NCBI GenBank assembly: GCA_022826205.1
Contig: JAJDVJ010000176.1
Location: 1-64,000, forward strand
Length of the DNA stretch: 64,000 nt
Direction: 5' to 3'
Origin: Silicimonas sp.
GTDB taxonomy: Bacteria > Pseudomonadota > Alphaproteobacteria > Rhodobacterales > Rhodobacteraceae
Shown: in pieces, positions 47,718 through 56,532 of the stretch
Layout: every line of letters begins with the position of its first letter
Numbering within the stretch: position 1 is the stretch's first letter
Notes under the pieces: generated by a model
What the model was told of the DNA's origin: nothing
What the model saw: the letters and a program-made list of their open reading frames with translations, nothing else
Database searches by the model: none
Translations under genes and position numbers: made by a program

Positions 47718-49757
47718 TCACACGTCCTTCAAGAGCCTGATGGCATCGTAGATCGCGGCGTGGATGTTACGTTGGCTGACTGCATCTCCAATGCGGAAGA
47801 GCTGATATTGCCCGTGCGGATTGACACGACGCGTTTGGGCGCCGTTTACCCGCAGTGCGTCGTAGTCCAGTTCTCCCCCGTTCCAGGCATTGCTCTTCAG
47901 TGCGTGGTAGAGACCGTCCACCGGCAATGTTCCGCACTCGACGATGACTTGGTCGACCTCACGCTCTTCATCTTCAATGGCGTACTCGTGGCGGAGTACG
48001 GCGATCAAGCGACCGTTTTCGGGATAGACGTGTCGCAGCCGCTGAGATGTTGTGATGATCGCACCCGTCCGGCAAAGGTTCGCTAAGTGCGTGGCAATGT
48101 TTGTGCCACCCAAGTCGATGCCCGCAGCGCGGTAGGGGGTGACATATTCCACCTCAGCGCCATTCGACGCGGCTCGCTCGGCCGCCACGAGCGCTTGGTG
48201 GCCGCCGTGATCGTCGAAGACCAGAACACGGGTCTTGAAGGCAGCGACGCCCGAAAGAGCGTCCCAAGAAGAGACGGTGTGCTGAGCCCCCTCGATTCCG
48301 TGGATGACCGGGCGCCCACCGGTCGCGATCACGACAATGTCAGGGTTCAGTGCCAGCACGTCGTCCACGTCGGCCTTCGTGCCCAAACGAAGATCGACCT
48401 TGAGCCTGCGTAGCTGCGCTTCCAGCCAGACCGCGATCTGCGCCAGTGGTTTGCGCCAGCCGATTGCCGACGCCAGATGGATCTGTCCACCGAGCCTCGC
48501 CTCAGCTTCGAACAGAATGACGTCGTGCCCGCGTTCCGCCGTGACGCGGGCCGCCTCCATTCCCCCTGGCCCGCCGCCAACGATAACGGCGCGCCTTCTC
48601 GCTCCCGACGGTCGGATCACGTGGGGAAGTCGGGTTTCGCGGCCGGTGGCCGGATTCTGGATGCAGAGCGCGTCTCCGCCAGCATAGATACGGTCAATGC
48701 AGTAGTTCGCGCCAACGCAGAGGCGGATGTCCTCCACCCGGCGGTCGCGCAGCTTTCTGACAAAGTGCGGATCGGCCAGGAGAGCCCGGTTCATCGCGAC
48801 AAGATCGACGTGTCCGTCTGCCAACGCGCGGGCCGCTGTCCGCGGATCGGAGATTTTCTGCGCCATCATCACCGGGATGTCGACCGACCCACGTATGGCA
48901 GACGGCAGGTATAGGTATGGTGCTGACGCAAAGGACATGTTGGGTATGGAGATCGAACCGGAGACGAGTTCTCCGGCTCGCCCGCCAACGACGTTCAGGT
49001 AGTCGATCAATCCGGTTTCGGCGAGCATCACTGCCGCCTCCAGGCACTCTTCCTGGGTCATGGCGCCCCTGGCCAGTTCGTCGCCGACCATGCGGACACC
49101 GACGATGAACTCGCGGCCGGATTCCGCCCTTGTCCTTTCCAGAATCTCACGGCCCATGCGCAAGCGGTTCTCCAAGGATCCGCCATACTCGTTTTCCAGT
49201 TGGTTGGTGTCGGGCGACAGAAAGGTGTTCAACAGCTGGCCAGCCTGAAAGACGACTTCGACCCCATCAAGCCCGCCCTTCTGGCAACGGGCGACCGCAG
49301 CGGCGAAATCGTCCTGAATCATCTCGATCTCGTAAGATTCGATGATCTTGGGCGCTGCCCTGTGTTCGGGTTCGCGATAGGGTCCCGGAGCCACGGGAGC
49401 CAGCCAGTTTCTGGAATCAAAGCGCGAGCGCCGGCCGGGATGGGCGACTTGCGTGATCACATAGGCGCCGTGCCGATGAATGCGGTCGGAAAGCGCTTTG
49501 AACGGCTCTATGATCCGGTCATCACCAAGATTGAGCTGTCCGAAGGACGGAGACCATGCGGAAGAGACCATGGCCGAACCGCCGAACATCACCAGAGCGA
49601 CGCCGCCACGGGCCTTTTCTTCAAGATAGGCCTGGTAGCGCTCCAACGGCAGCCCGCCTTCGCCGTAGGCGGGCTCGTGCGCGGATCCGACAAAGCGGTT
49701 CTTCAGTGTGAGCGTGCCGAGCGATTGGGGCGTGAACAGAATGTCGGTCTCGGCCAT
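47718..49757 (-). CDS. DgcA/StcD-like demethylase (old yellow enzyme/trimethylamine dehydrogenase family)
   Basis: This 679-residue two-part flavoenzyme has an N-terminal FMN TIM barrel (SLGTLTLKNRFVGSAHEPAY, YVITQVAHPGRRSRFDSRNW) and a C-terminal NAD/FAD module (RAVIVGGGPGGMEAARVTAE, VVIATGGRPVIHGIEG). Between them lies the iron-sulfur segment CVGANYCIDRIYAGGDALC. The same segment, with Ala where trimethylamine dehydrogenase has its second cysteine, appears in dimethylglycine and N-methylproline demethylases. It should oxidatively remove an N-methyl group and pass electrons on through EtfAB and DgcB. Neighbour spacing (0 bases to dgcB) supports one operon. The substrate could be dimethylglycine, N-methylproline or another N-methyl amino acid. 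Confidence 0.87.
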   Translation of the reverse strand: MAETDILFTPQSLGTLTLKNRFVGSAHEPAYGEGGLPLERYQAYLEEKARGGVALVMFGGSAMVSSAWSPSFGQLNLGDDRIIEPFKALSDRIHRHGAYVITQVAHPGRRSRFDSRNWLAPVAPGPYREPEHRAAPKIIESYEIEMIQDDFAAAVARCQKGGLDGVEVVFQAGQLLNTFLSPDTNQLENEYGGSLENRLRMGREILERTRAESGREFIVGVRMVGDELARGAMTQEECLEAAVMLAETGLIDYLNVVGGRAGELVSGSISIPNMSFASAPYLYLPSAIRGSVDIPVMMAQKISDPRTAARALADGHVDLVAMNRALLADPHFVRKLRDRRVEDIRLCVGANYCIDRIYAGGDALCIQNPATGRETRLPHVIRPSGARRRAVIVGGGPGGMEAARVTAERGHDVILFEAEARLGGQIHLASAIGWRKPLAQIAVWLEAQLRRLKVDLRLGTKADVDDVLALNPDIVVIATGGRPVIHGIEGAQHTVSSWDALSGVAAFKTRVLVFDDHGGHQALVAAERAASNGAEVEYVTPYRAAGIDLGGTNIATHLANLCRTGAIITTSQRLRHVYPENGRLIAVLRHEYAIEDEEREVDQVIVECGTLPVDGLYHALKSNAWNGGELDYDALRVNGAQTRRVNPHGQYQLFRIGDAVSQRNIHAAIYDAIRLLKDV

Positions 49758-49768
49758 GTTCCGGATGC

Positions 49769-50539
49769 CTAGAAGTTGAATTCGGTGAACCGTGCGAGGA
49801 ATTCTCGCGTCCTTGTCTTCTTCGGGTTCTTGAGAAGCTCGTCGGGAGTACCCTGTTCGAAGATTACGCCGTCATGCAGAAAGATAACCTTGGTGGCAAA
49901 ATGGTAGGCAAAGCCGATCTCGTGGGTAACAAGCAGCATGGTCAAACCCTCGTCGCCTAGCTGCTTGATCACGTGCAGGACCTCACCCACGATCTCGGGA
50001 TCGAGTGCAGACGTCGGTTCGTCGAATAGCAGGATGTCGGGCTGCATGGCCAGTGCGCGTGCAATGGCAACGCGTTGTTGCTGCCCCCCTGACAGGCGCG
50101 ATGGATAGACGTCGGACTTCTCGCCCAGACCCACCCGATCCAGAAAATCCTCGGCGCGGGCGCGGGCATTCGGCTTTGAAAGGCCCAGAACAGTGACGGG
50201 CCCCTCCATGACGTTTTCCGCCACGGTCATGTGCGGAAACAGGTTGAACTGTTGAAACACCATCCCGACCTTGGCGCGCAGCCTTATCAGCTCGGCATTG
50301 GTGTAGTTCATCTCCCCGCGGACCTCTCGACCGATTTCGTTGCCGCGATAGATCATGTGGCCAGAGGTCGGCCTCTCCATGTAATTGATGCAGCGCAGAA
50401 GCGTGGACTTGCCCGAACCGGACGACCCGAGAATCGCGATTCGCTCTCCTTGGCGTACAGTCAGGTCAATTCCCTTCAGTACTTCGAGCTCGCCGAAGGA
50501 CTTGTAAAGGCCGGTGATTGAGAGGATTTCCTCACTCAT
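49769..50539 (-). CDS. Polar amino acid ABC transporter ATP-binding protein
   Basis: This 256-residue ATPase of the HisP/GlnQ kind has Walker A GSSGSGKST, Q-loop MVFQQFNLFPHMTV, signature LSGGQQQRVAIARALAMQPD, Walker B ILLFDEPTSALDPE and H-loop VTHEIGFAYHF. It lacks the C-terminal TOBE domain of sugar ATPases. ATG 50539 overlaps the end of the aminotransferase gene by eight bases. It is the only amino acid-type ATPase near the permeases at 39515-40867, so it probably serves that importer although about 9 kb away in another transcription unit. Confidence 0.93.
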   Translation of the reverse strand: MSEEILSITGLYKSFGELEVLKGIDLTVRQGERIAILGSSGSGKSTLLRCINYMERPTSGHMIYRGNEIGREVRGEMNYTNAELIRLRAKVGMVFQQFNLFPHMTVAENVMEGPVTVLGLSKPNARARAEDFLDRVGLGEKSDVYPSRLSGGQQQRVAIARALAMQPDILLFDEPTSALDPEIVGEVLHVIKQLGDEGLTMLLVTHEIGFAYHFATKVIFLHDGVIFEQGTPDELLKNPKKTRTREFLARFTEFNF

Positions 50540-51503
50540 TGCCACAGGCCTCCAACGCCTCAGTGAATCGGTTCGCGACCGCGTATTCTGCACACATTCT
50601 CTTGTATTCGGCGCGAATGCGGGCGATTGCCGGATGCACTCCACCGCTGCCAATTCGGCGGTTGTCGATGCTGGCCACCGGCACCTGTCCACCGGTCGTG
50701 CCAGTGACGAAGGCGGCGTCGGCAGAATATGTTTCGAACAACGAATAGTTTCTTTGCCGGCAGGTGATTCCAAGCCGGCTGCACGCTTCGATCGTCTTTG
50801 CACGGGTGATTCCGTTCATGCAGTAATCAGCCGTCGACGTCCAAACTTCACCGTCTCGCAGGATGAAGAAGTTGACCGAGTTGCAGGTGTTTACGAACCC
50901 ATTGACGTCCATCATCAATGCTTCGTCTGCCTCCGAATGCATCACCGACAGAAAAGCCAGGATACAGTTGAGCTTGGACAGTGAATTCAGTTTGGGATCC
51001 TGAGTGTCTGGCAGGCCCCTGCGCTGATGAACCGACATCAGGTTCAGCGGCACAATCTCATCCTCGGTCTTTTCATCCTTGTGTTCCGGAATGATCACCA
51101 GCGTCGGTCCTTGGGTGCAAAGCCGCGGATCCTGATCGCAGATGATCCGGGTGCCACGAGAGAGTATCAGGCGCATGTGCACGTTGTGGTTCATTCCGTT
51201 CTCTCGTGCCACCTGCTGCAGGGCCGAACTGAAATGGTCCGGCCCCCAGGTCAGGTTCATTCCGATGCACTTTGCCCCCGTGAAGAGTCGCTTCAGATGA
51301 TCCTCGAGAAAGAGGAATGCTCCTTTGTGCAAGCGAATGCCTTCCCAGACACCGTCGCCGAGCATGAAACCGCTATCATAGACTGGAACGACCGCATCGT
51401 CGCGGTGGACGATTCTGCCGTTGACATAGACCTTGTTGTCAAGATCGCGGGGATCGGGCGCCAGATTGCCCGCGTTCGCAAGTTGACCGACGAGCGCGGT
51501 CAT
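50532..51503 (-). CDS. PLP-dependent class IV aminotransferase (IlvE/D-alanine aminotransferase type)
   Basis: This 323-residue enzyme is of fold type IV. Visible are KVYVNGRIVHRDDAVVPVYD, GFMLGDGVWEGIRL, the PLP lysine in LNSLSKLNCILAF, EADEALMMDVNGFV and MNGITRAKTIEACSRLGITC. Members act on branched-chain or D-amino acids, or lyse aminodeoxychorismate. ATG 51503 overlaps the tautomerase stop by four bases. In this operon it may transaminate the amino acid product released by demethylation or amide hydrolysis; that role is inferred from position. Confidence 0.88.
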   Translation of the reverse strand: MTALVGQLANAGNLAPDPRDLDNKVYVNGRIVHRDDAVVPVYDSGFMLGDGVWEGIRLHKGAFLFLEDHLKRLFTGAKCIGMNLTWGPDHFSSALQQVARENGMNHNVHMRLILSRGTRIICDQDPRLCTQGPTLVIIPEHKDEKTEDEIVPLNLMSVHQRRGLPDTQDPKLNSLSKLNCILAFLSVMHSEADEALMMDVNGFVNTCNSVNFFILRDGEVWTSTADYCMNGITRAKTIEACSRLGITCRQRNYSLFETYSADAAFVTGTTGGQVPVASIDNRRIGSGGVHPAIARIRAEYKRMCAEYAVANRFTEALEACGNE

Positions 51504-51688
51504 TTCGGGTCGCTCAGGAATTTCCCTGCGACTGCCCAATCAGAGTCATTTACATCGAAAAAGACAACGTGCACTGATTCCGGGGCGCATTTGCAGTGCT
51601 TCACCATTGCCTCGGTCACGTCTTCGACAAAGGCCCGTTTCTGGGCATCGGTGCGTCCTTTGGATAGTTCTACTCGAATCATCGGCAT
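51500..51688 (-). CDS. 4-oxalocrotonate tautomerase-like protein
   Basis: This 62-residue protein starts MPMIRVELSKGRTDAQKRAF, giving the N-terminal catalytic proline after Met removal, and ends near VHVVFFDVNDSDWAVAGKFL. Length and pattern fit 4-OT and DmpI-type tautomerases, which interconvert enol and keto forms of unsaturated acids as hexamers. It overlaps the aminotransferase start by four bases and lies 60 bases after gntR. It may isomerise a 2-oxo or enamine intermediate of the pathway. Confidence 0.85.
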   Translation of the reverse strand: MPMIRVELSKGRTDAQKRAFVEDVTEAMVKHCKCAPESVHVVFFDVNDSDWAVAGKFLSDPK

Positions 51689-51748
51689 GTGCCTTCTCCC
51701 TCGTCAGTCAAGTTCATTCCGCACCGGGTGCATTTCGAGCCAGCGGTG

Positions 51749-52408
51749 TCAACGTCCGGCCGCCTTGCGCCGGATGTTGGCGCGCAAGGTCTTCTGGGTG
51801 CTTCGGATATGTTGCTCCAGCAATTTGACGGCCGCAACGACATTACCCTTCTCGCATAGGTCGAGGAGCCGCCAATGCTCCTTCTGGGGTTGGTCCTTGC
51901 CAACGATTCCCGACACTGAAATCCGGGCGTAGCGGTTGACGTGCAGATAGTTCTCCCGGATCAGGAGCATAAGGCGCTCACACTCGCAGGGCGCACAGAG
52001 CACCTCGTGGAACGTCGCGTTCATGTCCGACCATTCTTCGGGTGCCCCGGCATTGTCATAGTCGCTGAGAATGCTGCGCGCCTCAGCGACGTCTTCCGGG
52101 ACCATTCGCAGGATTGCGAGCTTCAAGGCATGCGTTTCCAGCGCTATGCGCACTTCGAGCATATCCAGAACTTCCGCTGGTGAGACCTCGGTGACAACCG
52201 CGCCGCGATTGACGGAATAGGAGACCAGACCTTCGGCCTGCAGGGCCTTTAGTGCCTCGCGCACAGGAATGCGGCTCGTGCCGAATTGCGTGGCAAGTTC
52301 GTCCTGCCGCAACGCAGAGCCGGGAGGAATGCGGCCCGCGACAATTTCCACACGCAGGGATCGCGCGACCTCGTCCGCCGCCGATAGAGCCTCTTCGCCG
52401 CCATCCAT
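51749..52408 (-). CDS. GntR-family regulator with FCD domain
   Basis: This 219-residue protein has a winged helix (ARSLRVEIVAGRIPPGSALR, ELATQFGTSRIPVREALKAL) and a helical FCD ligand domain with the metal-site histidines (RIALETHALKLAI, MNATFHEVLCAPCECERLML, QKEHWRLLDLCEKGN). FCD regulators sense organic or amino acids and usually repress catabolic operons. ATG 52408 follows AAGGAGG. It is embedded in the operon it probably controls; the TTGTAT-type repeats before three units of the island are its candidate sites. Confidence 0.92.
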   Translation of the reverse strand: MDGGEEALSAADEVARSLRVEIVAGRIPPGSALRQDELATQFGTSRIPVREALKALQAEGLVSYSVNRGAVVTEVSPAEVLDMLEVRIALETHALKLAILRMVPEDVAEARSILSDYDNAGAPEEWSDMNATFHEVLCAPCECERLMLLIRENYLHVNRYARISVSGIVGKDQPQKEHWRLLDLCEKGNVVAAVKLLEQHIRSTQKTLRANIRRKAAGR

Positions 52409-52436
52409 TATCTTGTCCTCCTTGTGTGCTGCAACG

Positions 52437-54050
52437 TCATCTTGCCACCCAGCCGGATTCATCTGGCCGCAGACGCCCGAACCCGGTTTCGCGTTCGTAG
52501 CCGCGAGCAATCGAAAGGAGGCGCGCTTCGCCAAATGCCGGACCAGCGAAGGTGATCCCGACAGGCAAGCCATCGTCGCTGAAGCCGCAAGGAACGGCGG
52601 CTGCCGGCAAGCCGGTGACATTGAACGGCCGCATGAACTGACTGCGGGGCTGTGTCAGGGCCCGGACAAAGCTGCTGGAAAACGGAGTCGCCGGAACTGC
52701 CTGACCTGGAATCACCAGCACCTCGACGCTCTTGAAGATGTCATCGAGTTCCCGCGCTAGGCGAGCCCGGATGCGATGCGCCCTGATGAGGTCGTCGGCG
52801 GTAAACAGCGCGGCGGTCAGGATGTGCCCGCGGAACCAAGCGCCCGCGTAGTTCCTGTCCTTTTTCATGCCTTCACCATGCACCTGGTAGGCCTCGGCAA
52901 TCAGCGTGGTGTAAATTGCATCATTCCAGTGCGCATTTGTGACCTCGACCAACTTCAACGTCGCTCCGGCCCGTTCCAGGACCTGCAGCACGTCTTCACA
53001 TCTTTGTCGTACATCCTCGCGTATGTCGTCTCGATTCCAGAAATATGTTCGTGGCACGCCGATCACCCTGCCTTTTAGGGGCCTGTCGAGATTTGCCGAG
53101 TACCGACCGAAGGCATGCGGTCCGATCATGCCCTCGAGATAGAGCGCCGAATCGATGACGCTGCGTGTCAACGGCCCACAGACGTCAAGCGACCAGCAAT
53201 AGGGTGGAATGCCGCCGTTCGAGACGAGACCGATTGTTGTTTTCAGCCCTACGAGATTGCAGTTGACCGCCGGCATCCGGATCGATCCTGCCGCGTCATT
53301 TCCCATTGCACCGGGGAGCATGCCAGAAGAGACGGCAACGGCGGTGCCGGAACTTGAACCACCCGGGATGCGGTCAATGTCCCACGGATTGCGACCTGTC
53401 GCCCATTTTCCCTCCTTTGTGGCCATCCCAGCGCCCCATTGATGGGTTCGGGTCAGACCAAGGCTGATCGCGCCGCTGTCCTCCATTCGTTTCACCACGT
53501 CGGAACTTTCATTCGCGATGATGTGTTCCCTGCTCTCAGCACCTACGGTGTGTGGAAGCCCCTTGATGGCCGCAAAGCACTTGAAGGCCACAGGAATGCC
53601 CTGCAGCGGTGATGCGATCTCGCCTCGTGCGTAAGCCGCATCTGCGGCACTGGCGGCTTCGAGTGCGGCCTCGGGAATGACGATCTCGAACGCGCGGAGC
53701 ACCGGATCGCAGGTTTCGATCCGTTCGAGGCAAGCCTGGATGATTTCCCTCGAGCTGATCTCGCGCCGTTCCAAGAGCCCCGCAAGCTCGCTCGCGGATT
53801 TCCAATGCAACGGATCGCCAGTCGACTCCGTTGGTACGAACGTTCCCGTCGGAAACTCCGCAGGCGGCGGAGGATTGGCAAAGGTAGGGTCGTCGTGGCC
53901 GAAGGACAGTTCGCGCAGTGCGGTTCGTCGCGGCAGGTTTTCCTTCCACAAATCGAAGATCAAGTCCCGTTCATCGTCATCGATCTGTAGGCCCGCGACG
54001 CCACACTCAGTGTCGAAGGCGGCATTCAGGTTTCGCTGTTGCCCTGACAT
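52437..54050 (-). CDS. Amidase signature enzyme
   Basis: This 537-residue serine hydrolase carries the Ser-cisSer-Lys triad: catalytic Lys in GIPVAFKCFAAIKG, cis-Ser in RIPGGSSSGTAVAVSSGMLP and nucleophile Ser in GNDAAGSIRMPAVN. An extra N-terminal segment of about 75 residues precedes the common domain. There is no signal peptide, so it acts in the cytoplasm. The family hydrolyses amides of many kinds, from indoleacetamide to allophanate or N-acyl amino acids. It lies six bases after the GMC oxidoreductase gene and 29 before gntR. It may release an amino acid from an amide or lactam substrate. Confidence 0.9.
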   Translation of the reverse strand: MSGQQRNLNAAFDTECGVAGLQIDDDERDLIFDLWKENLPRRTALRELSFGHDDPTFANPPPPAEFPTGTFVPTESTGDPLHWKSASELAGLLERREISSREIIQACLERIETCDPVLRAFEIVIPEAALEAASAADAAYARGEIASPLQGIPVAFKCFAAIKGLPHTVGAESREHIIANESSDVVKRMEDSGAISLGLTRTHQWGAGMATKEGKWATGRNPWDIDRIPGGSSSGTAVAVSSGMLPGAMGNDAAGSIRMPAVNCNLVGLKTTIGLVSNGGIPPYCWSLDVCGPLTRSVIDSALYLEGMIGPHAFGRYSANLDRPLKGRVIGVPRTYFWNRDDIREDVRQRCEDVLQVLERAGATLKLVEVTNAHWNDAIYTTLIAEAYQVHGEGMKKDRNYAGAWFRGHILTAALFTADDLIRAHRIRARLARELDDIFKSVEVLVIPGQAVPATPFSSSFVRALTQPRSQFMRPFNVTGLPAAAVPCGFSDDGLPVGITFAGPAFGEARLLSIARGYERETGFGRLRPDESGWVAR

Positions 54051-54055
54051 TTGTC

Positions 54056-55663
54056 TCAGTTCCTTTCAGGAGCTGCCAGAAGATCAGCCAATCTCTCGCC
54101 GATCGCCATGCATGTTGCGTTGGTGTTTCCTGAAATCAGCGTTGGCATGACCGACGCGTCGGCTACCCGCAGCCTGTCGACTCCTCGCACGCGAAGGTCG
54201 GGGGTCACCACCGCATCGTCATCACTGCCCATTCGGCACGTACCCGACGCGTGATAGATCGTGGTGCCGGCGTTCCTCGCCCAAGCGAGCAGGTCGCCAT
54301 CGCTCTGCACCTTGGCACCCGGATATTTCTCGCCGCCATAATATCGTGACAAGGCTGGCTGGCGGGCTATCCGGCGCGAAAGCCGCAACCCTTGAACTAT
54401 GGTCGTTCGATCGGATTCGGATGCGAGGTAGTTGGCGACGATGCGCGGCTGTTGATCCGGGTCGGGAGAGACAACGTGCAGATTACCGCGACTTTCAGGT
54501 CGGAGTTGGCAGACAGTAGCAGTAAAGGCCGGGAACTTGTCCATTCCATTGATAGGATTCGTCGCGCTGCCGGGCATGACGTGAAATTGAACGTCAGGAG
54601 TCTCGGACCCGGACATTACGCGGGCAAAGATCCCGATCTGTGCAGCGCCGACACTCAGCAGGCCGCGCCCACGAAGGAAATAGTCAAGTCCGACCCCCGC
54701 GAGTTTGAGTGGATTGCGCATCGTTTCGTTGATGGTCACCCGTTCCTTGCAGTGGAATACGGTCTTGACCTGCAGATGGTCCTGTAGGTTTTCACCAATG
54801 CCACGGCAGGCCACGACTGGTTCAATTCCAGCGGCCTTTAGTACCCTCGGATTGCCAATGCCTGAAAGCTCCAGGAGTTGTGGAGAGTTAATCGCACCAC
54901 CGCAGAGAATCACCTCGCGACGCGCCCGTAACCGCCGACGGCCGTCCGGAGCGTCCACTTCGATTCCCGTCGCACGCGTGTTGTCAAGTAGGACGCGGCG
55001 TGCGTGCGTGTGCGTCAGAACCGTGAGATTGGATCGGTGGCGTGCGGGGCGAAGATAGGCGCTGGCCGCAGAGCTGCGGAACCTCCCTCGGATTGTCAAT
55101 TGATAGTATCCGACCCCTTCCTGGTGCTTTCCGTTGAAGTCGTCTGTCCAGGTAATGCCCGCCTGCTGTGCGGCCTCCGCGTAGGCCTTCATGATCGGGT
55201 TGTGTTCCCGGATGTCGACGACCCCAAGCGGCCCACCCTTTCTGTGCAGCGCATCTTCTTCCCTTTCCTGATCTTCCATTCGCAGAAAGAAGGGCAACAT
55301 GTCTTCCCAGTCCCATCCAATTGCGCCCAATTGGCGCCAACGACGGAAGTCCTCTTTTTGACCCCGAATGTAGACAAGTCCGTTGATCGAAGAACATCCT
55401 CCAACGACTTTGCCGCGCGGCCAAGAAATCGCTCTCCCACCTAGGCCTGGATCGGGTTCGGTTACATATCCCCAGTTGAATTTCGGGCTAAATGCGGTAC
55501 GGTAGTATCCCGCTGGAATGTGGAGCCATGCGCTACGGTCCCAATTGCCAGCTTCAACCAAAGCTACCGAGCACGTTGCTCGCTCTGACAGCCGCGCGGC
55601 CAAGGCGCATCCTGACGAACCTGCGCCCACGATTACATAGTCGAACTCGATTCTATCAAGCAT
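54056..55663 (-). CDS. GMC-family FAD oxidoreductase (choline dehydrogenase-like)
   Basis: This 535-residue flavoenzyme has the FAD motif DYVIVGAGSSGCALAARLSE, the GMC signature around GKVVGGCSSINGLVYIRGQ and the second signature GGAINSPQLLELSGIG. The catalytic His and Asn region is TTIYHASGTCRMG and LISGNTNATCMAIGERLADL. It should oxidise an alcohol to an aldehyde, as choline dehydrogenase does, or a similar hydroxy compound. The start is ATG 55663 or TTG 55675; neither has a strong ribosome site. It is the first gene of the ten-gene minus-strand unit reaching etfB. Confidence 0.9.
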   Translation of the reverse strand: MLDRIEFDYVIVGAGSSGCALAARLSERATCSVALVEAGNWDRSAWLHIPAGYYRTAFSPKFNWGYVTEPDPGLGGRAISWPRGKVVGGCSSINGLVYIRGQKEDFRRWRQLGAIGWDWEDMLPFFLRMEDQEREEDALHRKGGPLGVVDIREHNPIMKAYAEAAQQAGITWTDDFNGKHQEGVGYYQLTIRGRFRSSAASAYLRPARHRSNLTVLTHTHARRVLLDNTRATGIEVDAPDGRRRLRARREVILCGGAINSPQLLELSGIGNPRVLKAAGIEPVVACRGIGENLQDHLQVKTVFHCKERVTINETMRNPLKLAGVGLDYFLRGRGLLSVGAAQIGIFARVMSGSETPDVQFHVMPGSATNPINGMDKFPAFTATVCQLRPESRGNLHVVSPDPDQQPRIVANYLASESDRTTIVQGLRLSRRIARQPALSRYYGGEKYPGAKVQSDGDLLAWARNAGTTIYHASGTCRMGSDDDAVVTPDLRVRGVDRLRVADASVMPTLISGNTNATCMAIGERLADLLAAPERN

Positions 55664-55677
55664 CCGACGAGCCAATA

Positions 55678-55707
55678 TTGTATCCGTTACGGAGATTTTG
55701 TATATGA
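55678..55707. promoter_or_regulatory. Candidate GntR operators in the GMC/proC divergent promoter
   Basis: TTGTATCCGT (55678-55687) and TTGTATATGA (55698-55707) are spaced like the pair before the flavoenzyme gene (starts 20-21 bases apart). They occupy the 80-base gap between the divergent GMC and ProC-like genes, so one bound regulator could control both. Confidence 0.5.
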
Positions 55708-55743
55708 TTTTTCAAAACCGATGCAAAGGACATACTGAACGTC

Positions 55744-56532
55744 ATGCGGCTGGGATTCATTGGAACCGGAACCTTGGCCAAGGCCGTGATCGAGGGACTA
55801 ATTGCCGTTCATGGAGACCGTCTCGAGATAGTCTTGTCGAAGCGCTCCGAGTCCGTCGCGCGACTCTTGGCAGAGAGATTTCCTGCGGTGCTGCGTGCCA
55901 AGTCGAACCAGCAAGTTGTCGACGAAGCGGAGGTGGTCTTCGTCGCGGTGCGTCCCCAGGACTTGTCGGAAGCACTGTCCGGTCTGCTGTTTCGTCCCAA
56001 TCAGACCGTGGTTAGCTTTGTGGCAGGTGCCAGGAGCGACGACGTGGCGCAGCTCGTGAATCCAGCAACCCGGGTGTTGCGGGTTACGCCTCTCCCCACT
56101 GTCGCACAGCGCAGGGGGCCGATTCTGGTTTTTCCGGCGGCACCTGACATCGAAGCGCTTTTTGCGGAACTCGGAACCGTAATTGTGCCGGAGAGCCAAG
56201 AACAGGTGATGGCACTGGGCTTTGCCGGAGGGTTAATGGCGAGCTTCTTTCAGATGGCGAATTCTGGCATCCACTGGCTTCGGGATGAAGGCGTCCCAAC
56301 AGAAATGGGCCGCGATTACCTGATGTCGATGTATGCAGCTCTGGGAACGGAAGGTCTGAATTCACCGGTCACGAAATTGCCAGATATGCCTAGGGAGTTT
56401 TCGACGGACGGAGGAATTAATGAAGCCTGCCTATGTCACCTAGAGGCCGTAGGTTGGTTTGAGACGTTCACGACCGGGCTAGCCGTGATGAAGCAACATC
56501 TGGAAGATTTGCGTACCGAGTGTGGACGTTGA
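55744..56532 (+). CDS. Pyrroline-5-carboxylate reductase-like protein (ProC family)
   Basis: This 262-residue protein has the NAD(P)-binding Rossmann motif LGFIGTGTLAKAVIEGLI, then VVFVAVRPQDLSEALSGLL, ATRVLRVTPLPTVAQRRGPI and a C-terminal helical dimerisation domain that is less canonical than in ProC. Housekeeping ProC makes proline from pyrroline-5-carboxylate. Here, divergent from an amine-catabolism operon and sharing its promoter region, it more likely reduces or oxidises a related cyclic imine. No typical ProC C-terminal signature with SPGGTT is visible, which supports a different role. Confidence 0.8.
   Translation: MRLGFIGTGTLAKAVIEGLIAVHGDRLEIVLSKRSESVARLLAERFPAVLRAKSNQQVVDEAEVVFVAVRPQDLSEALSGLLFRPNQTVVSFVAGARSDDVAQLVNPATRVLRVTPLPTVAQRRGPILVFPAAPDIEALFAELGTVIVPESQEQVMALGFAGGLMASFFQMANSGIHWLRDEGVPTEMGRDYLMSMYAALGTEGLNSPVTKLPDMPREFSTDGGINEACLCHLEAVGWFETFTTGLAVMKQHLEDLRTECGR

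Noticed and set aside
47718-49757. Loss of the second iron-sulfur cysteine in DgcA (CVGANYC instead of CxxCxxC).
   Set aside because: As far as I recall, the same CVGANYC segment occurs across dimethylglycine and N-methylproline demethylases, so it is a family trait, not damage.
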